Positions 43,201-51,743 of a stretch of 64,000 bases of DNA are shown here, piece by piece. The stretch lies in assembly GCF_016865445.1 (NCBI RefSeq), contig NZ_AP024412.1, forward strand, positions 1,736,001 through 1,800,000, in the 5' to 3' direction. The position numbers and the translations under genes are program-made. Below the pieces are notes generated by a model. That model saw only the letters and a list, made by a program, of their open reading frames with translations. It did no database searches and was not told the origin of the DNA. Every line of letters starts with the position of its first letter. Within the stretch, counting starts at the first letter, position 1. The DNA is from Mariniplasma anaerobium. GTDB lineage: Bacteria; Bacillota_I; Bacilli_A; Acholeplasmatales; Acholeplasmataceae.

Positions 43201-43658
43201 AAGATTTCTTCATCTGTTAAGTCTTCATCATATGTTTTAAATAATGTCACGGTCATCACAGGAAGCATATCAGGTGATATACGTAAGATTCTTGTGTTTC
43301 CAACATTTTCATTAAAACTGATATTATTCAAGTTCTCTCTTAACTCAATAACAACACTATCCATATTAGTTCCATCGGCAAACGTAATAATAGATACTGC
43401 AAAATTTTCATAACTCATTGAAGATACTTCTTCAAAATTACCAATGGTTGCGACACTGGATTCTATTTTGTTAGTTACTTCACTTTCTAAAGTTTCTGGA
43501 TTTTCCCCTGGATAAGTTGTAATTGTAACAACAAATGGTAGATTTATATCCGGAAATAATGTCAATGGAAGTTTAGTTAAAGCATACGCTCCTAATACAA
43601 TAATGATTAGCACTCCCATTAAAACAGTAATTGGTTTTTTTACACTATAATTGCTCAT
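40278..43658 (-). CDS. RND-superfamily efflux permease
   Basis: A 1126-residue proton-driven RND permease with the duplicated six-plus-six helix layout: one helix near residues 12-32, a large outer loop, helices about 340-500, a second loop, and helices about 950-1100. The N-terminal KKPITVLMGVLIIIVLGAYALTKLPLTLFPDINLP and GMLVDNAVVVIENIYR (helix 4 region with the proton-relay Asp) are diagnostic. It resembles the SwrC/YerP type of Gram-positive bacteria. No membrane-fusion (HlyD) gene accompanies it, consistent with a monoderm cell. It leads an operon with a TetR repressor and has a strong promoter overlapped by a TetR-type operator. Confidence 0.92.
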   Translation of the reverse strand: MSNYSVKKPITVLMGVLIIIVLGAYALTKLPLTLFPDINLPFVVTITTYPGENPETLESEVTNKIESSVATIGNFEEVSSMSYENFAVSIITFADGTNMDSVVIELRENLNNISFNENVGNTRILRISPDMLPVMTVTLFKTYDEDLTDEEILIRNTEWINKDILTELNSIQGVADVSISGQADVVLQVRLDDAKLTTYGLTQDQLLSLIEDQNTGGLVGVALDNGEIRMLYLGDMPQTLDEVKDLAIYHDGTDVIRLSDLAIADGISYIDASEESYSKINGEQGIQISFQKQNDVGITEVTSNILEKLDQITSDDPDAQYLILLDQGEYINTSISAVVQNIIIGGILAVLILFMFLKDIKPTLIIGLAIPISVISAFMLMYFSNVTLNLVSMGGLALAIGMLVDNAVVVIENIYRMINEGVSRKEAAIEGAKQVSGAITASTLTTIAVFLPLIFVEGLISDVFMSMALTIAYSLGASLVIALTVVPSMSSLILNDKKENKEGKVIHKLKVWYETSVLFTLKHKALTIITVLVLLGGSFFLVYSKGFILLPESDEGSIEISIETQSLASFTGKANLADELTVDLLEIDDVESVAATIGTSGNPMAMMGMFGSSTGINFSINLKSNRKLTTIENEKLILALLEAYNYDSIDNLSSTDILDFNVSSQNSAGALTGGSGISIKVSGYNLDTLEDIANDITAILSDVDHVVEIDNGVSAGSDNVKLTVNQDKAIEFGLTNQDVSENINYLFANLSGLTSSETLTVQIEGIDYELEIPNEALGDFSFGVFGDYLTFLGGVRLFDQTTRDMIDIYEADSNMSIYVPNVMLPTYVDGTPVQFIINPYLVIDAGVIVMNPFDVFNPTLESIALAPLFNLVDPNESVTDIEKVTGFSTIYTDGSNRYLTVNAQIEEGYNVTLISTEATDQVSTYLDNEFKDYGSGYNVEFVGENEEIMKAVSDLTVAAIVAILLVYMIMAIQFQSLVYPLIILATIPLAFTGGLLALLITNMNLSMVSIMGLIILVGVVVNNGIVLIDYINKLREKGLPVKEAIVEAGKTRLRPILMTALTTILALLVMALAIGEGSELLQPMAITAIGGLIYATILTLVVVPTIYAMLNRKAMLKEDKEVANQG

Positions 43659-43681
43659 TTGGTTCTCCTTGTAAGTATTTT

Positions 43682-43704
43682 CCGACCGAACGGTCGGTCG
43701 GTCA
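43682..43704. promoter_or_regulatory. TetR-type operator of the RND-tetR operon
   Basis: CCGACCG-AA-CGGTCGG (43682-43697) is a perfect inverted repeat with a 2-bp centre, extended by a further CGGTC half. It is strikingly GC-rich in this genome. It covers the transcription start region just after the -10 box, ideal for repression. Confidence 0.88.
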
Positions 43705-43709
43705 TGAAA

Positions 43710-43738
43710 ATTATATCAAAGGCTTTAATAATTTGCAA
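43710..43738 (-). promoter_or_regulatory. Promoter of the RND-tetR operon
   Basis: On the minus strand TTGCAA (43738-43733), a 17-bp spacer and TATAAT (43715-43710) precede the TetR-type operator; AAGGAG follows before the ATG at 43658. Confidence 0.8.
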
Positions 43739-43831
43739 TCAATTTATTCTCTTTTATGAATTAACATAATATTCCAAATTCCTTTATCTTTTCTTAGTTT
43801 TCGTGTAAACTCTTATCAAGGAGTGATATTA

Positions 43832-44539
43832 ATGGACATAATCTTACAACGCATGAATTTATACTTTAAAAAAAATCCAGTGACCTTTGTGTTACTTGTA
43901 CTAAATACAATTATGTTTTTTGTCGTTTTATTCAATGGTGGTTTTACTACAGCCTCGCTTATAAATAATGGTGGGCTTTTACCTCGTTTAGTTACTGATA
44001 ATAAAGAATATTATCGTTTATTAGTTTCAATGTTTTTACATGCAGGCTTACTTCATTTTTTAATGAATTCTTATTTCCTCTATTATTTAGGTAGTTTTAC
44101 TGAAAAATTATTAGGTAGTACGAGATACGCTATCATTTATATGCTAAGCGGTTTAGGTGCATCAGTTGCAGTTTGGTTATTCAGTGATCCTGATGTTGTC
44201 ACAATAGGAGCAAGTGGTGCGCTATATGGTATCATGGGTGGCTTACTTATCCTAACATTCTTAAAAGCTAATTGGTTTTCACCTTATGGAATCAGATCTA
44301 TTAGAATGATTTCTATTATTAATATCGTCTTTACATTAACACTAAGTGGTGCTGTCAGTGTTCAAGGTCATCTTGGCGGATTAGTGTCCGGTATTATTCT
44401 TACTTACTTATTCATACCAGATCTTCCCAATTCGAAACAGCGTTATCAAGATCATATAAATCCTAATAATCAAGTGCATAACGGAAAAATTATTATTGAT
44501 ATGGATGATGTAACTGATGATGATATTTATACAAACTAA
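43832..44539 (+). CDS. Rhomboid-family intramembrane serine protease
   Basis: A 235-residue membrane protease with six helices. The catalytic Ser is in GASGALYGIMGG and the His in VQGHLGGLVSGI; the supporting MNSYFLYYLG motif with Asn in helix 2 is also present. An N-terminal cytoplasmic stretch and an acidic C-terminal tail (IIIDMDDVTDDDIYTN) flank the core. The ATG at 43832 is chosen over an upstream GTG because AAGGAG lies seven to eight bases before it. It should cleave membrane protein helices; the substrate is unknown. It is monocistronic. Confidence 0.92.
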   Translation: MDIILQRMNLYFKKNPVTFVLLVLNTIMFFVVLFNGGFTTASLINNGGLLPRLVTDNKEYYRLLVSMFLHAGLLHFLMNSYFLYYLGSFTEKLLGSTRYAIIYMLSGLGASVAVWLFSDPDVVTIGASGALYGIMGGLLILTFLKANWFSPYGIRSIRMISIINIVFTLTLSGAVSVQGHLGGLVSGIILTYLFIPDLPNSKQRYQDHINPNNQVHNGKIIIDMDDVTDDDIYTN

Positions 44540-44555
44540 TTACATTAAGTATATA

Positions 44556-44588
44556 CAAAAAGAACCCATCTTATGATGAGTTCTTTTT
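44556..44588. terminator. Convergent terminator between rhomboid and MacB-like genes
   Basis: AAAAAGAAC-CATC / GATG-GTTCTTTTT with one mismatch and a 4-base loop has A- and T-runs on both sides. It serves both converging genes. Confidence 0.85.
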
Positions 44589-44602
44589 TATATTTATATA
44601 AC

Positions 44603-46903
44603 TTATTCAGTTCTAAGTGCAACTACTGGATCTCTTTTAGCTGCAATTCTACTTGGGAATAATCCTGCAATTAATGTTAATAATGTTGATAATACAATTA
44701 AGAACAATGCGCTGGTTGCTGGTAGAGATGCAAAATTAGGAACATCAATAAATCTTTCAACTAGTAAATTAATAGGAATGTTTAATAAGAAAGAAACGAT
44801 AATACCAAATATACCTGCAGTGAAACCAATTAATAAAGTTTCTGCATTGAATATTCTAGATATATCTTTTTTTCTAGCTCCTAAACTTCTCATAATACCA
44901 ATTTCTTTTGTTCGCTCAACAACTGATACATAAGTAATAATACCTATCATCACAGATGATACAACCAATGAGATTGCCGCAAATGCTGCAAGGATAATTG
45001 TTATTGTATTAATTAATGATGAAATGGTTCCAGATATTGTTTCAGCCAAATCAGTATAAATAATTTGATTTGTTTCATCTAATCCTACATTGAAAACATC
45101 AATATAAGCTTTAATCTCATCTTTATATTCAAAAGATACTGGATAAATTTGAACTGCAACAGGAGTTGCATCTCCACCTATAGATCTCATAACGCCATCA
45201 TAAGTAAATGTTGAATTAAATGCTGATCCAGTTAATACGTTAATAGTTGGTGAAGCTACTTGAGCAGCAACCACATTAGAATCTTTTTCTATGTTAAGTA
45301 AGTAATCAGTTAAAAATGAAGTATATCCTATACCTGTATCTAATATTTCAGATGAAGCTTCTTCTTTCACTCTTAAAATACCACTAATTTCAATTAAAAT
45401 TTGACTGTTGTTGTACATGTTTTCATAATTAGTGCTTTCAATATAAACGCCACCTACTTCGTTATAAAATAAATCATTTAATACAACTTTGAAGGTTCTT
45501 CCAATTAAATCTTGTGAAGTATATTCATCTTCTATGTTGATACCTAAATCTTCTAATAAAGTTAAATCTATTCTATTTCTTTCATCAACAATTAATACAA
45601 CTTGATTATAAGAAGTTGGATAATCACCAAATATAACATCATATTGTGTTTGAATAAAATCTGGATTGTTTGGCATTTCATTAAAATATGAACTACCTCC
45701 AAAAAATGACACACCAGAACTTGCAGTTGGTACACTTATATATGAACCATTATCTGATAAGTTAACAACATTTAACGATAACCCTCTAGTATATGATATT
45801 GAATTATAGTATTCGGGATTCATTTCTGATAAGTATGTAATAAATTCAGTTGTAATAATATTTTGATGAGACGAAAGACTAGAATCAGAATCATATGGTG
45901 CAAACAAATCATCTGATATATATTCTAAATCAGGTCTTGGATTTGTGACCTCCTCAGGAGGACCAAATGCAACTACTGTTTGATCAACGGTAATTGGAAA
46001 GCCTGCTAAGGCATCTGATTGAATATTATTAGTATATGTCGTCATCCCATTAGAAATCGATAAGACAAGGGCAATACCAATAATACCTATACTACCAGCT
46101 AGGGCAGTAATAATTGTTCTTCCTTTTTTAGTTAAAAGGTTTTTAAAACTTGTTTTAATTGCTGTTATATAAGACATTGATGTCTTTTTATTTTCAAGCT
46201 TCTCAGTTTTTTCTTTTTTTACCGGTTCACTTGGTCTAGAATCTAGTGTCACAAGTCCATCTAATAAATGAACAATACGATCACTATGCGCTTCAGCGAT
46301 TTCAGCATTATGGGTAACCATAATCACAAGACGATCTTTAGAAATCTTTTCTATCAATTTCATAATTTGTTCACTGGTTTCGCTATCTAGTGCACCAGTA
46401 GGTTCATCTGCTAATAATATTTTAGGATTATTAACTAAAGATCTAGCAATCGCAACTCTTTGCATTTGCCCACCTGATAATTGATTAGGTTTCTTATAAA
46501 TATGTTCTTCTAATCCAACATCAACTAAAACTTTAATTGCTCTTTCTTTTCTTTCTTTTGCAGATACACCTGATAATCTTAAAGACATTTCAACATTATC
46601 TAATACAGATAAATGTGAAATCAAATTATAAGTTTGAAAAACAAAACCAATTGTTGCATTTCTATATGCATCCCAATCTTGATCTTTAAAGTCTTTTGTA
46701 GATTTACCTTCAATAAGTAAATCTCCACTTGTATATCTATCTAGGCCACCGATAATATTTAAAAGCGTTGTTTTACCACAACCAGAAGGTCCTAATATAG
46801 AAACAAACTCGTTTTCTTTAAAACTTAAGTCTATTCCTTTTAATGCAGGGAAAGGTTTTCCTGCCAACATATAATCTTTTTTGATATTTTTTAATTGTAA
46901 CAT
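44603..46903 (-). CDS. MacB-like ABC transporter, ATPase-permease fusion
   Basis: A 766-residue fusion. Residues 1-225 are an ABC ATPase of the LolD/MacB type: Walker A GPSGCGKTT, LSGGQMQRVAIA, LADEPTGALDS and THN. After a charged linker, the permease has one helix near 265-290, a large outside domain (about 300-630), and three helices near the end with the FtsX/MacB motif ERTKEIGIMRSLGARKKDI. It probably uses ATP to move force across the membrane for peptide or lipoprotein export rather than for bulk transport. No accessory protein gene is adjacent. The ATG at 46903 is preferred over the GTG at 46912 on ribosome-binding-site spacing. Confidence 0.9.
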   Translation of the reverse strand: MLQLKNIKKDYMLAGKPFPALKGIDLSFKENEFVSILGPSGCGKTTLLNIIGGLDRYTSGDLLIEGKSTKDFKDQDWDAYRNATIGFVFQTYNLISHLSVLDNVEMSLRLSGVSAKERKERAIKVLVDVGLEEHIYKKPNQLSGGQMQRVAIARSLVNNPKILLADEPTGALDSETSEQIMKLIEKISKDRLVIMVTHNAEIAEAHSDRIVHLLDGLVTLDSRPSEPVKKEKTEKLENKKTSMSYITAIKTSFKNLLTKKGRTIITALAGSIGIIGIALVLSISNGMTTYTNNIQSDALAGFPITVDQTVVAFGPPEEVTNPRPDLEYISDDLFAPYDSDSSLSSHQNIITTEFITYLSEMNPEYYNSISYTRGLSLNVVNLSDNGSYISVPTASSGVSFFGGSSYFNEMPNNPDFIQTQYDVIFGDYPTSYNQVVLIVDERNRIDLTLLEDLGINIEDEYTSQDLIGRTFKVVLNDLFYNEVGGVYIESTNYENMYNNSQILIEISGILRVKEEASSEILDTGIGYTSFLTDYLLNIEKDSNVVAAQVASPTINVLTGSAFNSTFTYDGVMRSIGGDATPVAVQIYPVSFEYKDEIKAYIDVFNVGLDETNQIIYTDLAETISGTISSLINTITIILAAFAAISLVVSSVMIGIITYVSVVERTKEIGIMRSLGARKKDISRIFNAETLLIGFTAGIFGIIVSFLLNIPINLLVERFIDVPNFASLPATSALFLIVLSTLLTLIAGLFPSRIAAKRDPVVALRTE

Positions 46904-46992
46904 CACATACACATCCTTTTTTGTTCGTTATTATTTTAACAGTATTTAAATCAATTATAAAAAAGAATGCTCATATTATTCTATTATGTAAA

Positions 46993-48378
46993 TTAATGTG
47001 TCGTATATGTAGATATAGTATCTAATAACTTAGTATATCCCAATTTTATTTGTGTTTTACTTAGTCCTGAGTATCCAATGACTAATTCAATCATATCTTT
47101 TTGTTTATGTTGTGTTTGTCTAAATAGCGACATACCTAAAACATGAATATTTCGAGTTTCTAACTGCTTAATGATTTCATTTTCACTAACTTTTGCATAA
47201 AAAGATAATATGAAATGAAGCCCCGATTCATAATTTTTTATATTTATTTTTTGATACTGCTCAGTTATATCTAAAATTAAGTCTAATTTTTCTCTATATA
47301 TTTTCATCATTTTATGAAGATGTCTAGAAAAATATTCTTTATTCATGAACTTATATAATATATATTGCTCGAAATTAGGCACAGTGCATCTATGATATTG
47401 CATTACCTTATTAAACTTTTTCATTAAATCAATAGGTAAAACCAAGTAAGCTACTCTAAAGGATGGTGCTAGTGATTTAGAAAAGGTGTTCATATAGATT
47501 ACTTTTTCTCCTTTGTCTAATCCTTTTAGCGCAGGAACGGGTCTACCTTGATATTTAAACTCACTATCATAATCATCTTCAATGATATATCTATCAGTTT
47601 CTTGATAAGCCCAGTTTAAAAGCTCAATTCTTCTTTGTATAGGCATGGTAATACCTGAAGGAAATTGGTGAGAGGATACTATATGGACAATTTTAGTGTC
47701 TGAAGCCTCAAGCATTTTACTACTTAATCCATATGCATCTAATTGTATTAAATTAGTTTTGATATCTAGTGTTCTAAATAAATGAAATATCTTTGGATAA
47801 CTTGGATCTTCTATTCCATAAACATTGTTTCTTCCTAATAATTCAATCAAAAGACTTAATAGTTGTGTACTACTTGATCCTATAATAATTTGACTTTGGT
47901 CTATGCTCATGCCTCTATATATATCTAAATGTCTTGCAATCTCACTTCTTAAATCATATAAGCCATGCGCATCAACATCATTTAACATCGTTTCTCTATG
48001 CTCTGATAGTACTTCTCTTGCGAGTTTTGCCCACGTTTGATGTGGGAAATGTGTTGTATCTACATGACTTGTATTAAAGTCATAAAGATAAGTTCTATCT
48101 TTAGTCTCTTTTATCTTTATATCTTTTATTTTAGGTTGATTAAAAAATATAGGTACTTTTTTAGAAACATAATACCCTTTCTTCTCTACAGTATAAACAT
48201 ACCCTTCATCAATAAGTTCTTGATAAGCTTTATGAATAGTCATTGGACTAACACTAAAACTTGCAGCCAACTTTCTTTTAGAAGGAAGACGATCGTTTTC
48301 TTTTAAAACATCTGATAAGATCATCGATTTCAAATGATTGTAAATTTCTAAATAAATATATTCTTTTTTATTTGCCAT
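46993..48378 (-). CDS. pdxR: PdxR-type MocR regulator (GntR HTH plus aminotransferase domain)
   Basis: A 461-residue MocR regulator. Residues about 5-72 form a GntR winged helix (LPSKRKLAASFSVSPMTIHKAYQELIDEGYVY). The rest is a fold-type I aminotransferase domain with the PLP lysine in MNTFSKSLAPSFRVAYLVLP and EDDYDSEFKYQGRP. It is divergent from pdxS with 106 bp between them, and CTGGT-type sites lie in that gap. Known PdxR proteins sense PLP and control pdxST, so that role is inferred here with good support from position. Confidence 0.9.
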   Translation of the reverse strand: MANKKEYIYLEIYNHLKSMILSDVLKENDRLPSKRKLAASFSVSPMTIHKAYQELIDEGYVYTVEKKGYYVSKKVPIFFNQPKIKDIKIKETKDRTYLYDFNTSHVDTTHFPHQTWAKLAREVLSEHRETMLNDVDAHGLYDLRSEIARHLDIYRGMSIDQSQIIIGSSSTQLLSLLIELLGRNNVYGIEDPSYPKIFHLFRTLDIKTNLIQLDAYGLSSKMLEASDTKIVHIVSSHQFPSGITMPIQRRIELLNWAYQETDRYIIEDDYDSEFKYQGRPVPALKGLDKGEKVIYMNTFSKSLAPSFRVAYLVLPIDLMKKFNKVMQYHRCTVPNFEQYILYKFMNKEYFSRHLHKMMKIYREKLDLILDITEQYQKINIKNYESGLHFILSFYAKVSENEIIKQLETRNIHVLGMSLFRQTQHKQKDMIELVIGYSGLSKTQIKLGYTKLLDTISTYTTH

Positions 48379-48390
48379 AAGTTCACCTAA

Positions 48391-48451
48391 TCTGGTATAT
48401 GATTATTTTATATATCTGGTTATTTAACTATACCAGTTATTATTATATAAT
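48391..48451 (+). promoter_or_regulatory. pdxST promoter with three PdxR-like half sites
   Basis: TCTGGTATA (48391), TCTGGTTAT (48415) and the inverted CTATACCAG (48428-48436) form two direct repeats and one inverted copy. TTAACT (48424-48429), 16 bp and TATAAT (48446-48451) make the pdxS promoter, whose -35 lies between the last two sites. This matches the direct-plus-inverted site layout expected of MocR regulators; binding itself is inferred. Confidence 0.75.
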
Positions 48452-48484
48452 ATATGTGGACAAAAAGAAAATGGAGGTCTTATT

Positions 48485-49360
48485 ATGGATCAGAAAAGAT
48501 ATCAACTTAATAAAGAATTAGCTGCGATGTTAAAAGGTGGAGTCATCATGGATGTATCCACACCAGAACAAGCAAAAATAGCTGAGGCTGCTGGTGCTGT
48601 TGCAGTTATGGCATTAGAAAGAATTCCTGCAGACATAAGAGCTGCTGGTGGTATATCTAGAATGAGTGACCCTAAATTGATTAAAGATATACAAAAAGCT
48701 GTTTCTATTCCAGTCATGGCAAAAGTTAGAATTGGTCATTTTGCAGAAGCACAAATTTTAGAAGCTCTAGATATAGATTATATTGATGAATCTGAAGTGC
48801 TATCACCTGCTGATGATATTTATCATATTGATAAAACATTATTTAATTCACCATTTGTATGTGGTGCTAGAAATCTTGGTGAAGCCTTAAGAAGAATTAC
48901 AGAAGGTGCATCTATGATAAGAACAAAAGGTGAACCTGGTACTGGTGATATCATTCAAGCAGTTAGACATATGCGTTTAATTCAAAAAGAAATCAGAGAT
49001 GTAGCATCTCTTCGTGAAGATGAACTTTATATTCTTCAAAAAGAAATGGGCGTATCTATGGATTTGATTAAATACGTTCACAAAAATAAAAAATTACCAG
49101 TTGTTAATTTTGCTGCTGGTGGTATTGCAACACCTGCTGATGCTGCACTTATGATGCAACTTGGAGCTGAAGGTGTATTTGTAGGTTCAGGTATATTCAA
49201 GTCTAATAATCCAGAAAAACGTGCCGAAGCTATTGTTAAAGCTGTTACAAATTATAATAATCCAAAAATATTAGCCGAAGTCTCTGAAGATTTAGGCGAA
49301 GCAATGGTTGGTATTAATGAGGATGAAATCAAATTGATCATGAGTCAAAGAGGCATCTAA
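48485..49360 (+). CDS. pdxS: Pyridoxal 5'-phosphate synthase subunit PdxS
   Basis: A 291-residue (beta/alpha)8 synthase that builds PLP from ribose 5-phosphate, glyceraldehyde 3-phosphate and ammonia. Highly conserved blocks are [36 protein letters not shown] (with the first catalytic Lys near residue 17), [18 protein letters not shown] (second Lys near 79) and [37 protein letters not shown] precedes the ATG. pdxT follows directly, and pdxR is divergent. It gives the cell a route to PLP, which tryptophanase, SpeA and others here need. Confidence 0.97.
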   Translation: MDQKRYQLNKELAAMLKGGVIMDVSTPEQAKIAEAAGAVAVMALERIPADIRAAGGISRMSDPKLIKDIQKAVSIPVMAKVRIGHFAEAQILEALDIDYIDESEVLSPADDIYHIDKTLFNSPFVCGARNLGEALRRITEGASMIRTKGEPGTGDIIQAVRHMRLIQKEIRDVASLREDELYILQKEMGVSMDLIKYVHKNKKLPVVNFAAGGIATPADAALMMQLGAEGVFVGSGIFKSNNPEKRAEAIVKAVTNYNNPKILAEVSEDLGEAMVGINEDEIKLIMSQRGI

Positions 49361-49936
49361 GTGAAAATTGGTATTCTCGCCTTACAGGGCGCTTTCATAG
49401 AACATAAGCATAAACTAGATAGCTTAGACATACCCTCATTTTACATTAGAAACAAAAATGATTTAGAAAAGCGTAAAGATGGATTAATTCTTCCTGGTGG
49501 TGAATCTACTGCAATGTATAAATTACTTGTTGAACTAGATATGCTTGATATGTTAAAAACGCAAATCAAGGAAGGTTTACCAACATTTGGAACATGCGCA
49601 GGAATGATTTTATTAGCTAAAGAAATATCCAATCAAGATCATGCTTTCTTAAAATTAATGGATATCACTGTAACAAGAAATGGATATGGTAGACAATCAA
49701 GTAGTTTTATAACTCATAATGAATTTAATCATATAAAAATTCCTATGACATTTATTAGGGCTCCGTTTATCAAAACTTTATCAGATGACGTTCAAATTTT
49801 ATCTCTTTATGATGAAAAAGCTGTTGCTGTTAGACAAAAAAATATGCTAGCTACTTCTTTCCATCCGGAATTGAATCATGACCTTGCAGTTTATCATTAC
49901 TTTATAGATATGATAAAAATAAAATATAATATGTAA
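49361..49936 (+). CDS. pdxT: PLP synthase glutaminase subunit PdxT
   Basis: A 191-residue class I glutaminase that hands ammonia to PdxS. The catalytic triad is Cys in FGTCAGMILLA and His/Glu in SFHPEL; PGGESTAM is the oxyanion loop. The start is GTG immediately after the pdxS stop codon, with the ribosome binding site inside pdxS, so translation is coupled. Length is normal. Confidence 0.95.
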   Translation: MKIGILALQGAFIEHKHKLDSLDIPSFYIRNKNDLEKRKDGLILPGGESTAMYKLLVELDMLDMLKTQIKEGLPTFGTCAGMILLAKEISNQDHAFLKLMDITVTRNGYGRQSSSFITHNEFNHIKIPMTFIRAPFIKTLSDDVQILSLYDEKAVAVRQKNMLATSFHPELNHDLAVYHYFIDMIKIKYNM

Positions 49937-49943
49937 ATCCACT

Positions 49944-49986
49944 AAAAAACTTATAATGTCTTATCTCTAAATTATAAGTTTTTTAT
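49944..49986 (+). terminator. Terminator of pdxST
   Basis: AAAAAACTTATAA and TTATAAGTTTTTT form a long stem around a 17-base loop, 8 bp after the pdxT stop. Confidence 0.8.
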
Positions 49987-50022
49987 TATGCCTTAATTTG
50001 ATTATTTTTTTCAAAAATATGG

Positions 50023-50052
50023 GCCTATAATTTATAGGCTCTATGGTATAAT
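50023..50052 (+). promoter_or_regulatory. Palindrome and -10 box upstream of the Lgt-like gene
   Basis: GCCTATAA-T-TTATAGGC (50023-50039) is a perfect inverted repeat covering the -35 area of a TATAAT -10 box at 50047-50052. No good -35 is present, so the palindrome may be an activator or repressor site. AAGGAG follows before the ATG. Confidence 0.45.
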
Positions 50053-50072
50053 TTTTTTAAGGAGTTGATTAA

Positions 50073-50873
50073 ATGTATCCGTTTCTATTACCAGAGATTT
50101 TTAAATATCTAATACCCATGTATGACTTAATGATAGTCATAGGTGTAGTTTTAATGATTTTTTATGTCGCAAACAGATTCGAAAAACAAAATGGTTATAC
50201 TCGTAAACAAGCAAATAAGTTATTGATATTGCTAGGTGCTAGTTTAGCAATAGCACTTGTTTCATCTTTTCTAGTTGATGGTATATTTCATTCAATTCAA
50301 GAAGGTGAACTTACCTTTGGCTCACTTACATTTTTAGGTGCACTCATTGGTGGAATTGCTGCTTTTCTTATTTTATTAAAATACTTTTATAAAGATGATA
50401 ATAAAAATGTGAAAGAAATCATGAATTCTATTATTCCTGGTATTGTCTTAGCTCATGCGATTGGTCGAATTGGATGTTACTTTGCAGGATGCTGCTTTGG
50501 TGTTCCTACTGAATCTTTTCTAGGTGTCATCTTCCCTTATGGACATGCCCATGACTTATATCCAAATGTTTCTATATTCCCAACTCAATTATTTGAATCT
50601 TTCTTCTTATTTGCTTTATTCTTTGTCTTAAATCGTGTTAAACGTGTTAAACATATAGAAGTTGAAACTTATTTAATCGGTTATGGTATATTTAGAATAC
50701 TTATTGAATTCATTCGTGGAGATGATCGCGGAAGCTTCTTACCTTTTATAACAACACAATATAATACATTCCCTACCCCATCACAATATTTAAGTTTATT
50801 GATGGTAGCTATTGGTCTATACTCACTATACCGTCTTAAAAAGAATAAACCACTCATAGATAGAAAAATCTAA
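50073..50873 (+). CDS. Divergent Lgt-family prolipoprotein diacylglyceryl transferase
   Basis: A 266-residue membrane protein with the seven-helix layout of Lgt. The signature region reads HAIGRIGCYFAGCCFGVPT (128-146): the essential His and Arg132 are kept, but the usual G-N-F-x-N-x-E is replaced by G-C-x-x-A-G-C-C, a form seen in Lgt paralogs. A second conserved Arg region, IEFIRGDDRG, is present. The conventional role is to attach diacylglycerol to the lipobox Cys of lipoproteins, and lipoproteins exist in this window. With the altered signature it may be a paralog with another lipid-transfer job; a canonical lgt elsewhere would decide. Confidence 0.78.
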   Translation: MYPFLLPEIFKYLIPMYDLMIVIGVVLMIFYVANRFEKQNGYTRKQANKLLILLGASLAIALVSSFLVDGIFHSIQEGELTFGSLTFLGALIGGIAAFLILLKYFYKDDNKNVKEIMNSIIPGIVLAHAIGRIGCYFAGCCFGVPTESFLGVIFPYGHAHDLYPNVSIFPTQLFESFFLFALFFVLNRVKRVKHIEVETYLIGYGIFRILIEFIRGDDRGSFLPFITTQYNTFPTPSQYLSLLMVAIGLYSLYRLKKNKPLIDRKI

Positions 50874-50923
50874 GTATCTTTGTTTTACTAATATAGATTT
50901 TTTTATATGAAAGAGTTGAAAAT

Positions 50924-51718
50924 ATGCAAAAAAAATATACGATGTCAAAGAAAAACATATATATATTATCAATTATTGTCTTGTGTTTAATCGCAATGAT
51001 GATTATTCAATTTGCTCAATTTTCTTTTTCTAGTGACACTTTGATATCAAAGATGATAAGTGACACTATCTTTCGCTTTCTTGGAAGTATTATTTTCTAC
51101 TTTATTATTTATACCTTTGGTCATAAAGTACTTAAAATCAATAGACCTTTTTTAAAGTCTTTTCTCATGATCGTACCTGCACTTCTTATTTCAATTAATA
51201 ACTTTCCATTCATCCCATTATTAACTGGAAACGCTGAAATAACAAAACCACTTGATACTATTATAATATTTGCAATCACATGTTTAAGTGTTGGTTTATT
51301 TGAAGAACTAGTCTTTAGAGGGTTAATATTATTTTTTCTTCTACAAAAACTACCAAAAAATAGAGAAGGACTTTTACTTTCAATAGTCATTTCTTCTGCT
51401 TTATTTGGGTTTATGCATCTATTTAATATATTTGATGGTGCCAATGTAGGTGCAACGCTTCTACAAGTCATGTATTCATTTGCAATGGGTCTTATGTGGT
51501 CGGTTATTCTATTGAAAACAAAAAGTATTTTGTTAGTTATCATTTTACATAGTATATATAATTTTACAGGATTATTGTTCCCAACACTTGGTACTTTAAC
51601 TAATAAATATGATCTTGCAACCATTCTTATAACAACCATATTAGCTTTATTAGTTGCTTTTTATACTTATAAGCTTTATCTAACATTAGATCCAAAAGAA
51701 ATTGAAACTCTATATTAA
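50924..51718 (+). CDS. CPBP-family intramembrane metalloprotease (Abi/CAAX type)
   Basis: A 264-residue protein with about seven helices. The three CPBP motifs are present: EELVFRGLILF (EExxxR) near residues 129-139, FGFMHLFN (FxxxH) near 164-171, and ILHSIYNFTGL (HxxxN) near 206-216. Family members are glutamate-dependent intramembrane proteases or bacteriocin-immunity-type proteins; the substrate is unknown. It has an AAAGAG site and follows the Lgt-like gene by 50 bp, so the two may be cotranscribed. An ISL3 element is inserted 21 bp after its stop codon. Confidence 0.88.
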   Translation: MQKKYTMSKKNIYILSIIVLCLIAMMIIQFAQFSFSSDTLISKMISDTIFRFLGSIIFYFIIYTFGHKVLKINRPFLKSFLMIVPALLISINNFPFIPLLTGNAEITKPLDTIIIFAITCLSVGLFEELVFRGLILFFLLQKLPKNREGLLLSIVISSALFGFMHLFNIFDGANVGATLLQVMYSFAMGLMWSVILLKTKSILLVIILHSIYNFTGLLFPTLGTLTNKYDLATILITTILALLVAFYTYKLYLTLDPKEIETLY

Positions 51719-51743
51719 ATAAATAATTATATAAATAAAGGTC

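Noticed and set aside
51121-51639. 172-residue minus-strand ORF opposite the CPBP gene
   Set aside because: It is the antisense shadow of a protein with all three CPBP motifs. Its own translation has no recognisable pattern or ribosome binding site.
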